From JAVBQJ01 sp031549115 (GTDB lineage: Bacteria > Verrucomicrobiota > Lentisphaeria > Victivallales > Victivallaceae): a DNA stretch of 64,000 bases. The position numbers and the translations under genes were made by a program. Each line of letters begins with the position of its first letter. Positions within the stretch are counted from its first letter, which is position 1. The notes beneath the pieces were generated by a model, which worked only from the letters and a program-made list of their open reading frames with translations, ran no database searches and was not told the origin of the DNA. Shown in pieces: positions 26,983 through 33,981 of this stretch. The DNA lies in contig JAVBQJ010000025.1 in assembly GCA_031549115.1 (NCBI GenBank), forward strand, positions 40,442 to 104,441, given 5' to 3'.

Positions 26983-27012
26983 GGAGGCCCGGGAATTTCT
27001 TCCCGGGCCTCC
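26983..27012. terminator. 13-bp perfect hairpin between convergent genes
   Basis: GGAGGCCCGGGAA (26983-26995) pairs perfectly with TTCCCGGGCCTCC (27000-27012) around a TTTC loop. It lies 7 nt after the GH39-like stop and 27 nt before the stop of the convergent pseudopilin gene. There is no T-run on either side, so it may protect 3' ends or stop transcription with a factor rather than being a classical intrinsic terminator. Confidence 0.7.
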
Positions 27013-27038
27013 AGGGAGGGGAGGAGAGGCTTTTTCGG

Positions 27039-27770
27039 TTACTTCGGCAGAATGTCGCTGAAGTGGAAGCTGTCGGGCCGGTTGGATTCGACGTGGCCGT
27101 CGGTCCGCAGCGTGTTGGCGATGTTGCCGTGGCGCGAGAAGTTCATCCCGCCGGCGGCCTGATCGCCGCCCTTGAGGGCGTCGGCGTCGACGACGTCGCC
27201 GCGGACGGCCACCCCGTTGGTGCTGACCCAGGCGGCGGCGAAACCGAACGGGAAGGTTTCAAACATCGCTTCGCTGGAACCGCCGTTGTCGGCCACCTGC
27301 GCGGCATCGCCGATCAGCAGCATGGTGGAGGGATTCGGCAGGCTGCTGAGCATCACATACGGGTGGACGCCGGTGACGCCGAGATACGGAGTGCGCGAAT
27401 AGGTCAGGAAGCCGAGTTCATCGGTGTTACCCGAAAGCGCCGCCGACGGACAGATCGCCAGTGACCCCGAACTCTTGTTCTTGGCGGCACCGCCGATATA
27501 CGGGAGCAGAAACGCGTAATACGGGTATTTCTTCTCCACGCCGTTCACCGTGGTGGTGTCGTAGTGCGGCGGCACCATGTCGTTGTTGTCCGACGCATAC
27601 ATGATGAAACCCAATCCCAGCTGTTTCTGATTGCTGACGCAGGAAATCTGCTGCGCTTTCGCCCGCGCCTTGCTCAAGGCGGGCAGGAGCATGCTGGCCA
27701 GGATGGCGATGATCGCGATCACGACCAGGAGCTCTATCAATGTAAAAATCTTTTCCGGCGCTTTTTTCAT
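27039..27770 (-). CDS. Pseudopilin-like protein with prepilin N-terminal methylation domain
   Basis: 243 residues: MKKAPEK, then IFTLIELLVVIAIIAILASM and ALSKARAKAQQ. The globular part includes DNNDMVPPHYDT and a terminal NFSRHGNIANTLRTDGHVES, again the H-x-DG-type ending. A textbook AAGGAGGT 5 nt upstream fixes ATG 27770 over the more distal ATG at 27800. It is transcribed away from the secreted GATase/TIM-barrel gene at 27917, through a 146-bp AT-rich gap. This is the only one of the four pseudopilins not immediately upstream of its hydrolase. Confidence 0.88.
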   Translation of the reverse strand: MKKAPEKIFTLIELLVVIAIIAILASMLLPALSKARAKAQQISCVSNQKQLGLGFIMYASDNNDMVPPHYDTTTVNGVEKKYPYYAFLLPYIGGAAKNKSSGSLAICPSAALSGNTDELGFLTYSRTPYLGVTGVHPYVMLSSLPNPSTMLLIGDAAQVADNGGSSEAMFETFPFGFAAAWVSTNGVAVRGDVVDADALKGGDQAAGGMNFSRHGNIANTLRTDGHVESNRPDSFHFSDILPK

Positions 27771-27916
27771 GGGGACCTCCTTGCTTGGTATTTTATTCAT
27801 TTTTTGAATTATCTATTTATATTATAGATGAAAAAAACAAAAAAACAATAGCAAAACACTTGTTTTTTCAAAAAAAACGATTATTTTATTCAAAAAGAGA
27901 ACAAAAGGAGGCGATC

Positions 27917-30193
27917 ATGACGAAAATTCCGTGGATTTTGCTGTTGTCGGCTTTGTTGGCGGCGATGATATCCGGCGCCGCGGATGTTCTGATCCTGACG
28001 CCGGTACCGGGGACGGATACCGGAAACCTGGAGCGCCTGCTGGCGGCGGCGCAGCTTTCGAGCGAAGCGGTGATGCCGGAGGAGCTGGCGGCGAAGCTGA
28101 CGCCTTCGACCCGGGTGGTTTTCGGCTGGAATGCCGCCAATTACGGCCGGGAGGTCCGGGCGGCGCTGGACGGATTCCAGAGCCGGGGCGGCATGCTGGT
28201 GTTTCAGGGGATTCCGGCGGGACGGGAAGCGCTGTCCATGGAGACCCGGCAATGGCTGCGGGAGCGCTTCGGCGTCGCATACGGCGAATACGCCGCCGAT
28301 CCGGAGCTGGGAACCGGAGTGATTCAGCACTATATGTTCATCCGGCCGGAGGGGGCGGAATTCTGGGGCGCGGAACATCCGGAGCTGTGGGCGGTCTACG
28401 CCGGAGAAGCATTCACGCTGGAACCCGCGGGAGCGGGGGTGACGGCGGGAAGCTGGGTGATGCGCGACCGGATGACGAAGCAGGGACCGGCGGTGGTGGC
28501 GCAGCCGGAGCATGACGGGGCCGGGGCGACGGTATTTTTCGGGACTTACCCGTTGGTGCTGGCCGATGACCGCGACCGCGGCGACCTGCCGGCATTTCAC
28601 GCGTGGCTGATGGTGCGGCAGCTGCTGGAGCAATTGGCGCAGGTGTCGTTCGGGGAAAGCGCCGCCACGCCGGCGCCGGCGGAGCCGTTGAATCTGCATG
28701 CGGTGACACCGGCGGTGGTGACGCCGCGCAGCATGTGGCTGTGGGAAATCGACGAAGCGCTGGTACCGGAAAAGCGGGCGATGCTGCTGGATTTCGCCGT
28801 CGGGCGGCATATCGACTGCATTTACGCGTATACCGGCGGCTTGAAGGCGCCGCTGGCGGAGAATGCCGCGTTGCGGGAGTTCATCGCCGCCGCGCATGCC
28901 CGCGGCATCCGGGTGGAGGGGCTGGACGGCTGGGCGGAGGCGGTGTTGCCGGAGGAGCAGTCGAAGTTCCTCGCGTCGCTCGGGCGGGTGCTGGATTATA
29001 ATGCGGCGGTGGCGCCGGACGAACGCTTTTCCGGCTTTCAGTCCGATGTCGAACCGATCACCATGGAGGCCTACCATGCTTCGCCCGAGGCGCGGCGGCG
29101 CTTCGATCGCGCGTATGTCGAGCTGCATGCCCGCTGCGCCGCGGCGATCGACGCTGCGGGGGCCGCGGATTTCGACCTCGGCATGGCGGTACAGGAGGGC
29201 CTTGACCGCGAAGCCGGATTGCCGGAACGCGCGGTCGAATGGAACGGCCGCGAAGCCTCCGTTCTGGAACATCTGCTGACCTTCGTCGATTACCTGGCGA
29301 TCATGTCCTACCACGACCGGGCGCCGGTGATCCGGGACGCGGTCGCCGGAGAGCTGGTATATGGCGCGCGCGCTGGAGTGCCGATTTTCGTCGGCGTCGA
29401 AACGCTGGATGTGATGGCATTGTTCGGCGGCTCCCGGTCGTTGAGCTTCTATGAGGAGGGGCTCGAGGAGATGGAGCTGGAATTGGAAAAACTGGTGCGG
29501 TCGATCGGTGACGAGTCCGCCTTTGCCGGGATCGCGATCCATCACTACGATTCGTACCGGCGCTTGCCGGATGGGCCGCGCCGGATCGCGGTGGCGGCCG
29601 GACAGCCGCTGACGGCGGCGAAGGGGGCCCTCGGTCCGGCTTATGCCGCCGCCGAAAGGGATATGGTGGCGTACGGGCGCGACGCGTGGCGCGATGCCGC
29701 GGATTTGAGCGCGGTGTTCCGCTTCGGCTGGGAGCCGACGGCGCTGACGGTTGCCGTCGAAGTGCGCGACGATGTGATATTCTCCGGCTATGCCGGGCCG
29801 GATTTGTGGAAGTCGGATCATCTCGAACTGTGGGTACGGATTCCGGGGCGGCCGGAGCGCTTTCAGATCGGCGTCGGCACCGAGCCGGGGGCGCCGGGGA
29901 ACGTATATGTGTGGCACCCGCAGAGTTTGAATGAGGCGGAGCGGGCGGCGCTGGCAACGAAGATCGGCGTGGAATGCGAAAAAACGCCGGATGGTTACCG
30001 GTTGCGCTGCCGGATTCCGGCGGAGGTGTTCGGTCTCGCCGGTTTTGCCGCCGGCCAGACTCTGGAGGCGGTGGCGGAAATCGGGGATACCGATGTTGCC
30101 GACCAACCGGCCAAACTGCTGATGTCGCTGGCCCCGGCGCGCGACCGCGAAGACCCGGCGACCTATTCGCCGTTGCTGCTGGACGACCGGTAA
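27917..30193 (+). CDS. Secreted GATase-like + TIM barrel + CBM9-like protein
   Basis: 758 residues with signal peptide (about 21). About 23-240 resemble a GATase/ThuA-like Rossmann domain (VLILTPVPG; GGMLVFQGIP); about 260-540 a TIM barrel with MWLWEID, GLDGWAEAV, GFQSDVEP and LAIMSYHDRAP; about 575-755 a CBM9-type sugar-binding domain (LWKSDHLELWVRIPGRPERF). AAAGGAGG directly precedes ATG 27917. Same general plan as the giant protein at 9742 (GATase plus barrel), but the barrel is of a different type. Probably a secreted glycan hydrolase; specificity unknown. Confidence 0.72.
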   Translation: MTKIPWILLLSALLAAMISGAADVLILTPVPGTDTGNLERLLAAAQLSSEAVMPEELAAKLTPSTRVVFGWNAANYGREVRAALDGFQSRGGMLVFQGIPAGREALSMETRQWLRERFGVAYGEYAADPELGTGVIQHYMFIRPEGAEFWGAEHPELWAVYAGEAFTLEPAGAGVTAGSWVMRDRMTKQGPAVVAQPEHDGAGATVFFGTYPLVLADDRDRGDLPAFHAWLMVRQLLEQLAQVSFGESAATPAPAEPLNLHAVTPAVVTPRSMWLWEIDEALVPEKRAMLLDFAVGRHIDCIYAYTGGLKAPLAENAALREFIAAAHARGIRVEGLDGWAEAVLPEEQSKFLASLGRVLDYNAAVAPDERFSGFQSDVEPITMEAYHASPEARRRFDRAYVELHARCAAAIDAAGAADFDLGMAVQEGLDREAGLPERAVEWNGREASVLEHLLTFVDYLAIMSYHDRAPVIRDAVAGELVYGARAGVPIFVGVETLDVMALFGGSRSLSFYEEGLEEMELELEKLVRSIGDESAFAGIAIHHYDSYRRLPDGPRRIAVAAGQPLTAAKGALGPAYAAAERDMVAYGRDAWRDAADLSAVFRFGWEPTALTVAVEVRDDVIFSGYAGPDLWKSDHLELWVRIPGRPERFQIGVGTEPGAPGNVYVWHPQSLNEAERAALATKIGVECEKTPDGYRLRCRIPAEVFGLAGFAAGQTLEAVAEIGDTDVADQPAKLLMSLAPARDREDPATYSPLLLDDR

Positions 30194-30245
30194 ATCCGGC
30201 ACCAAGGAAGAGAATTTCAACCCCTATTGAAATGGATAAATAGCG

Positions 30246-31361
30246 ATGAAGAAAAACACTCCGATAAAACTGAATAAGAATCAGGAGAATGCGCTGGCGG
30301 TGGTGCGCTGCCTGGCGGCGAACGGCCCATTGTCGCAGGTACAGACCACCAAGCTGATGCATCTGGGCCGCACTTCGGTATTCAACACATTCGAGGCGCT
30401 GAATCACGCCGGTGTGCTGGAGACCGGAAACGGCATCGTCCAGACCGGCAAAGGACGCCCCTGCCAGTTGTGGCAGCTGAATACCGGCCTCGGGGTGTTT
30501 GTCACCGTTTACTCCAATGTCCACGCCCGGAGTCTGCGCGTCACCGACATCAACGGCCAGACCGTGGCGGAAAAAAGTTTGCCCTCGGAGGAGCATTTCG
30601 CCGGGGAATTCGAGGAAATCGTCGCCGCGATCCGGGAATACGCCGGCAGCTACCGGATACTCGGTGTGATGCTGCTGCTGCCGGGGCGCATCGACTTTCA
30701 CGGGGGGGTGGTTTCGTGTTCGCGCACCTGGGAGTTGAATCATCTGCCGCTGCGCCGGATGCTGGAGGAGCAGCTGGCGCAGGCCGCTCCCGGCGCCGTC
30801 CTGCTGATCGAAAACAACTCCCGGATGACCGCCTGGGGGCAACGCTTCGGCGGCGCCTGCACCGGGTTGACCCACTTCATGACGCTTAGCATCATCGAGG
30901 GGCGGCGCAACGGCAAAAGCACCGCGATCAGCGTCGGCAGCGGCATGGTGATGGACGGTCGGGTGTACCGCGGCCGCGCCGGCGGCGCCGGCGAGTTGGA
31001 CGACAATTGTCATTTGTGGTTCAAGCGGGTGTATTCGGAGCGGCATTTCCCGGTATCGCTGCTGGAATTGGACCGTTCGTCGCGGGAGCTTTTTGCCGCG
31101 GAGCTCGGCGCCAGTTTCGCGCATCTGGTGAATTATCTGGAGCCCGAACGGGTGGCGGTGGTATTCGAGCAAAGCCCGGTGGAGGATTTCTTCGCCGCGC
31201 TCAAGCAGCAGATTCACGCCAACCTGATTTATGTCGACAAACGGGAGTTGCCGGTGGAAATCTCCGGCGACGGCGTCGGTTCGACGCTGCGCGGCGGCCT
31301 GATGCTGCTGCGGGAGCTGTACTTCGCCGACACCGCCCGATTGCTGGCGCTGCTCGGATAA
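30246..31361 (+). CDS. ROK-family transcriptional regulator (degenerate, no zinc motif)
   Basis: 371 residues. N-terminal winged helix (about 15-75: LSQVQTTKLMHLGRTSVFNT) followed by a ROK sugar-kinase-like fold with IENNSRMTAWGQRFG (usual ENDxNxxAxGE) and SGMVMDGRVYRGRAGGAGEL (usual GxGxGxxxxGxxxxGxxGxAGE). The Cys-rich zinc motif normal after this point is absent (NCHLWFKRVY), as is the kinase DG catalytic pair, so it is a regulator only. It follows the secreted hydrolase by 52 nt. Its last 11 codons are duplicated, with silent changes, on the far side of SAR copy E. Confidence 0.84.
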   Translation: MKKNTPIKLNKNQENALAVVRCLAANGPLSQVQTTKLMHLGRTSVFNTFEALNHAGVLETGNGIVQTGKGRPCQLWQLNTGLGVFVTVYSNVHARSLRVTDINGQTVAEKSLPSEEHFAGEFEEIVAAIREYAGSYRILGVMLLLPGRIDFHGGVVSCSRTWELNHLPLRRMLEEQLAQAAPGAVLLIENNSRMTAWGQRFGGACTGLTHFMTLSIIEGRRNGKSTAISVGSGMVMDGRVYRGRAGGAGELDDNCHLWFKRVYSERHFPVSLLELDRSSRELFAAELGASFAHLVNYLEPERVAVVFEQSPVEDFFAALKQQIHANLIYVDKRELPVEISGDGVGSTLRGGLMLLRELYFADTARLLALLG

Positions 31362-31387
31362 ATTGTTTGTAAAAATAAAAAATCAAA

Positions 31388-31602
31388 TAGAGCCGCGAAG
31401 CGGCGGTCTGCACTCCGTCATACGGAGGCGCCAGTCCAACAGGCGAATACTGCTGGTCGTCCCAGGCGCCATAGGCGCCTCAAAAGGGGCGAAATCCAGG
31501 GAAGCGAGCCAGCTGGCGAGCGCTTTGTCCCGAGGTGGCGACGGTGTAAATCGGATTGGAAGCATGAGCGACAATCCCATCTACACACGGAGCGTACGAG
31601 GC
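31388..31602 (+). repeat. SAR element copy E (3'-truncated)
   Basis: Leader ATAAAAAATCAAA begins about 10 nt after the ROK stop. P3 (CCAACAG/CTGCTGG) has one mismatch; P4 inner stem is GGCGCC-ata-GGCGCC, a paired change from copies A and B; P5 AGC-cAGCTg-type as in copy B; P6 13 of 15 pairs with cap GAAGCATGAGCGA. The element breaks off at about 31602, before P7, where it joins a copy of the ROK gene's 3' end. Then follows the TetR promoter region. Confidence 0.9.
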
Positions 31603-31642
31603 CGACACCACCCGGTTGCTGGCGCTGCTCGGCTAGAAATTT
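31601..31642 (+). repeat. Duplicated 3' end of the ROK gene beyond SAR copy E
   Basis: Thirty of 32 bases match the coding end at 31326-31357. In frame, both read ADT(A/T)RLLALLG then a stop (TAA in the gene, TAG here). The differences are mostly silent, so this looks like the end of a related coding sequence rather than a fresh copy. It places SAR copy E between two versions of the same gene terminus. Confidence 0.85.
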
Positions 31643-31668
31643 TTTTTCCTCCGGATCCGGTCCGGCGC

Positions 31669-31710
31669 TTGCAAAACGGCATGATGCAGTTATATTAATT
31701 GCATAATTAA
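31669..31710 (+). promoter_or_regulatory. Promoter and palindromic operator of the TetR gene
   Basis: TTGCAA (31669-31674) and TATATT (31691-31696) are spaced by 16 bp. TTAATT-GCAT-AATTAA (31695-31710) is an inverted repeat overlapping the end of the -10 box, 25 nt before the ATG. This suits TetR autoregulation; the operator role is inference. Confidence 0.55.
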
Positions 31711-31734
31711 ACTCTGAAGTTAATTGAGGAAGTT

Positions 31735-32352
31735 ATGCCGAGGCGGAAGGATGGCGAAAAGACCCGGGACGCGATTCTCGAGGGTGCGGCATGGTTGTTT
31801 TCGCGCAAGGGGTTCACGAATACCACCAACGCGGATATCGCCAGAGTCTGCGGCAACATCAATACCGCGCTGATCAGCTATTACTTCTGCGACAAGGCGA
31901 CGTTGTACCGGGAGTCGTGGGAGTTCGCCTATCGCGACGCGATAAAAAAGTACCCTCTCGACGGCAACGCGCCGGCGGACGCACCGCCGGAGGAGCGGTT
32001 GCGGGCGATCATTCATGCCGACATTCTGCGCCGGAGTGAGCGCGACAGTACGCTTAACGGCATCATTCATGCCGAGATTTCCTATCCGACCGAGATATTG
32101 ACCGACGTGTATGAAAAGTCGCTGGCGTCGTTGCGGGCGGTGCTGCGGGTGGTAGTGGCGGAGATGCTCGGCGAGCGTGCGACCGCAGAGGAGCAGCGTT
32201 TGGCGGTGCTGTCGATATTTTCGATGTGCATTGTGCCGGTGGAGAAGATCCAGACCCTGGAGGGGATGCCGCAATACACTTACGACCCCGAAATCCGGGC
32301 ACGACACGTCTACGAATTCGCCCTCGGCGGCCTGAAAGCAATAAAAAAATAA
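31735..32352 (+). CDS. TetR-family transcriptional regulator
   Basis: 205 residues. Residues about 8-55 carry the TetR helix-turn-helix (DAILEGAAWLFSRKGFTNTT, then ISYYFCDKATLY), with the CerR-like (DUF1956) type of C-terminal ligand domain following. GAGGAAG upstream of the ATG is the ribosome site. The reading frame ends KAIKK-stop inside the A-rich leader of SAR copy F. Its neighbours downstream are the ferredoxin oxidoreductase genes, its likely targets together with itself. Ligand unknown. Confidence 0.86.
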   Translation: MPRRKDGEKTRDAILEGAAWLFSRKGFTNTTNADIARVCGNINTALISYYFCDKATLYRESWEFAYRDAIKKYPLDGNAPADAPPEERLRAIIHADILRRSERDSTLNGIIHAEISYPTEILTDVYEKSLASLRAVLRVVVAEMLGERATAEEQRLAVLSIFSMCIVPVEKIQTLEGMPQYTYDPEIRARHVYEFALGGLKAIKK

Positions 32353-32372
32353 AAAATCTTAAAAAAATAAAA

Positions 32373-32668
32373 TAGAGCCGATGGCGAAGCCGAAACCGAG
32401 GGGCTTGTCCCCGAGGGGGAAGAGCAAGTCCGCAGGACGTAGCGAGCGCAGCGGCGGTTTTGCACTCCGTCATACGGAGGCGCGGTCCAGCGGCGAAAAC
32501 GCTGGTCGCCCCAGGCGCGCAGCGCTCGAAAGGGGCGAAATCCAGGGAAGCGAGCCGGGAGGCGAGCGGAAGCCACCCGAGGAAGCGATGGTGTTGATCG
32601 GATTGGACGCGTGAGCGACAATCCGATCAACACATAGAGCGTACGAGGCGCCGCACCGGCGGCGAATA
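32373..32668 (+). repeat. SAR element copy F (with extra ~75-nt arm in P1)
   Basis: TAGAGCCG at 32373, then an inserted arm (32381 to about 32450; GGGG-cttgt-CCCC hairpin, AAGAGCAAGTCCGC, GTAGCGAGCG) before the right side of P1 (GCAGCGGCGG). P2 CTCCGT/ACGGAG; P3 CCAGCG-gcgaaaa-CGCTGG; P4 CGCCCC/GGGGCG with inner GCGC/GCGC; P6 32591-32605 with 32619-32633, 15 of 15 pairs, including an A-T to T-A swap relative to copy B. After P7 a 10-bp hairpin GCCCGGGGAT/ATCCC(a)CGGGC (32673-32695) leads to the ferredoxin ribosome site. Confidence 0.92.
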
Positions 32669-32711
32669 AAAAGCCCGGGGATTTATCCCACGGGCGATAG
32701 TAAGGAGAAAG

Positions 32712-32945
32712 ATGAAGAAGAAGTATCGGGTGAAAATCGCCGCGGAGGAGTGCAAAGGCTGTGGCCGGTGCATTCTGGCCTGCCGTAAAGGCGTGCTGGT
32801 GGCCGGCATCCATTTGAATGCGATGGGCTATCCGGCGGCGGAGGTGACGGATGCCGTCTGCGTCGGCTGCAGCTTATGCTTTTACAGTTGCCCCGAGCCG
32901 GGAGCGATCACCATTTTCGGGGAGGATACCGATGACACAGAATAA
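32712..32945 (+). CDS. 2-oxoacid:ferredoxin oxidoreductase delta (4Fe-4S ferredoxin) subunit
   Basis: 77-residue ferredoxin with two cluster motifs, CKGCGRCILAC (about 14-24) and CVGCSLCFYSCP (about 50-61), as in KorD/VorD/PorD. It should carry two [4Fe-4S] clusters and pass electrons from the catalytic subunits to ferredoxin. AAGGAGAAAG precedes the ATG. The last 14 nt overlap the alpha subunit gene. Gene order delta-alpha-betagamma matches the Kor/Vor operons. Confidence 0.9.
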   Translation: MKKKYRVKIAAEECKGCGRCILACRKGVLVAGIHLNAMGYPAAEVTDAVCVGCSLCFYSCPEPGAITIFGEDTDDTE

Positions 32946-33981
32946 CAAACTGCTGATGAACGGCAACGAAGCGGTGGTGTATGGCGCTCTGCTGGCCCGC
33001 TGCGACGCCTTTTTCGGCTATCCGATCACGCCGGCGAGCGAAATCATTCACGCCGCCGCCGCGTTGTTTCCGAAACTCGGACGCAGCTTCATGCAGGCCG
33101 AAAGCGAGATTGCCGCCATCAATATGGTGATGGGCGCCGCCGCCGCCGGGCGCCGGGCGATGACCGGTTCTTCCGGCCTCGGCATCAGCCTGATGCAGGA
33201 GAGCGTTTCCTATCTGGCGGCGATGGAGCTGCCGTGCCTGATCGTCGATGTGATGCGCGGCGGCCCCGGCCTTGGGAATATCGCCCCCGAACAGTCCGAC
33301 TATATGCAATTGGTGCATGGCGGCGGGCACGGCAGTTACCGCTGTATCGTGCTGGCGCCGGATTCGGTGCAGGAGATGTGCGACATGGCGTTTACCGCGT
33401 TTGAGTTGGCGGAGCGCTACGCGATGCCGGCCTATATCGCCGCCGACGGGGTGATCGGACAGATGATGGAGACGGTGACCTTGCCGGAGCCGCTGGAGGA
33501 GCGCGAGCTTCCCGAACGGGCACTGGCGATCGGCAAAGACCGGCGCAACTGCCACACGTCGATTTTTCTCGAGCCGGACGTGCTGGAGGCGCACAATGTG
33601 CATCTGCAACGCAAATACGCGGCGATTCAGTTAAAAGAAGAGCGGCAGGAGTTGTACCGTACCGACGATGCCGACATCGTCTTCGTCGCGTACGGTATTT
33701 GCGCCCGGCTGGCGCGCAACGCGGTGGATTCGCTGCGCAAATACGGGGTCAAGGCCGGACTGCTGCGGCCGCAGACGCTGTTCCCGTTTCCGAACAAAAG
33801 CTGCATGGAACTGGCGCGGCGGGCGCGGGTGTTCGCCAGCGTCGAATTGAGCGCCGGACAGATGATTCAGGATATCCGGCTGGCGGTCGGCAATACCGTC
33901 CGGGTCGAATTGATCAACCGGATGGGCGGAAACATGCCGACGGTCGAGGAAATTGTGGAGAGGAGTTGCAGGTTTTTATGA
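32932..33981 (+). CDS. 2-oxoacid:ferredoxin oxidoreductase alpha subunit
   Basis: 349-residue subunit binding the pyrimidine side of thiamine diphosphate in the KorA/VorA class. It shows GYPITPASEI near the N terminus, the AESEIAAINMVMGAAAAG and TGSSGLGISLMQE segments, and VMRGGPGLGNIAPEQSDYMQ. The start at 32932 follows GGAGG inside the ferredoxin gene. It overlaps the fused beta-gamma gene by ATGA. Whether 2-oxoglutarate (Kor) or branched-chain 2-oxoacids (Vor) are used cannot be read from the sequence; tight overlap of three genes shows an obligate complex. Confidence 0.9.
   Translation: MTQNNKLLMNGNEAVVYGALLARCDAFFGYPITPASEIIHAAAALFPKLGRSFMQAESEIAAINMVMGAAAAGRRAMTGSSGLGISLMQESVSYLAAMELPCLIVDVMRGGPGLGNIAPEQSDYMQLVHGGGHGSYRCIVLAPDSVQEMCDMAFTAFELAERYAMPAYIAADGVIGQMMETVTLPEPLEERELPERALAIGKDRRNCHTSIFLEPDVLEAHNVHLQRKYAAIQLKEERQELYRTDDADIVFVAYGICARLARNAVDSLRKYGVKAGLLRPQTLFPFPNKSCMELARRARVFASVELSAGQMIQDIRLAVGNTVRVELINRMGGNMPTVEEIVERSCRFL

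Noticed and set aside
31388..31602. SAR as integron attC sites, since they follow genes in the same orientation near stop codons.
   Set aside because: No integron integrase, no RYYYAAC/GTTRRRY core sites, much longer than attC, and the neighbours are multi-gene operons including housekeeping genes, not single-gene cassettes.
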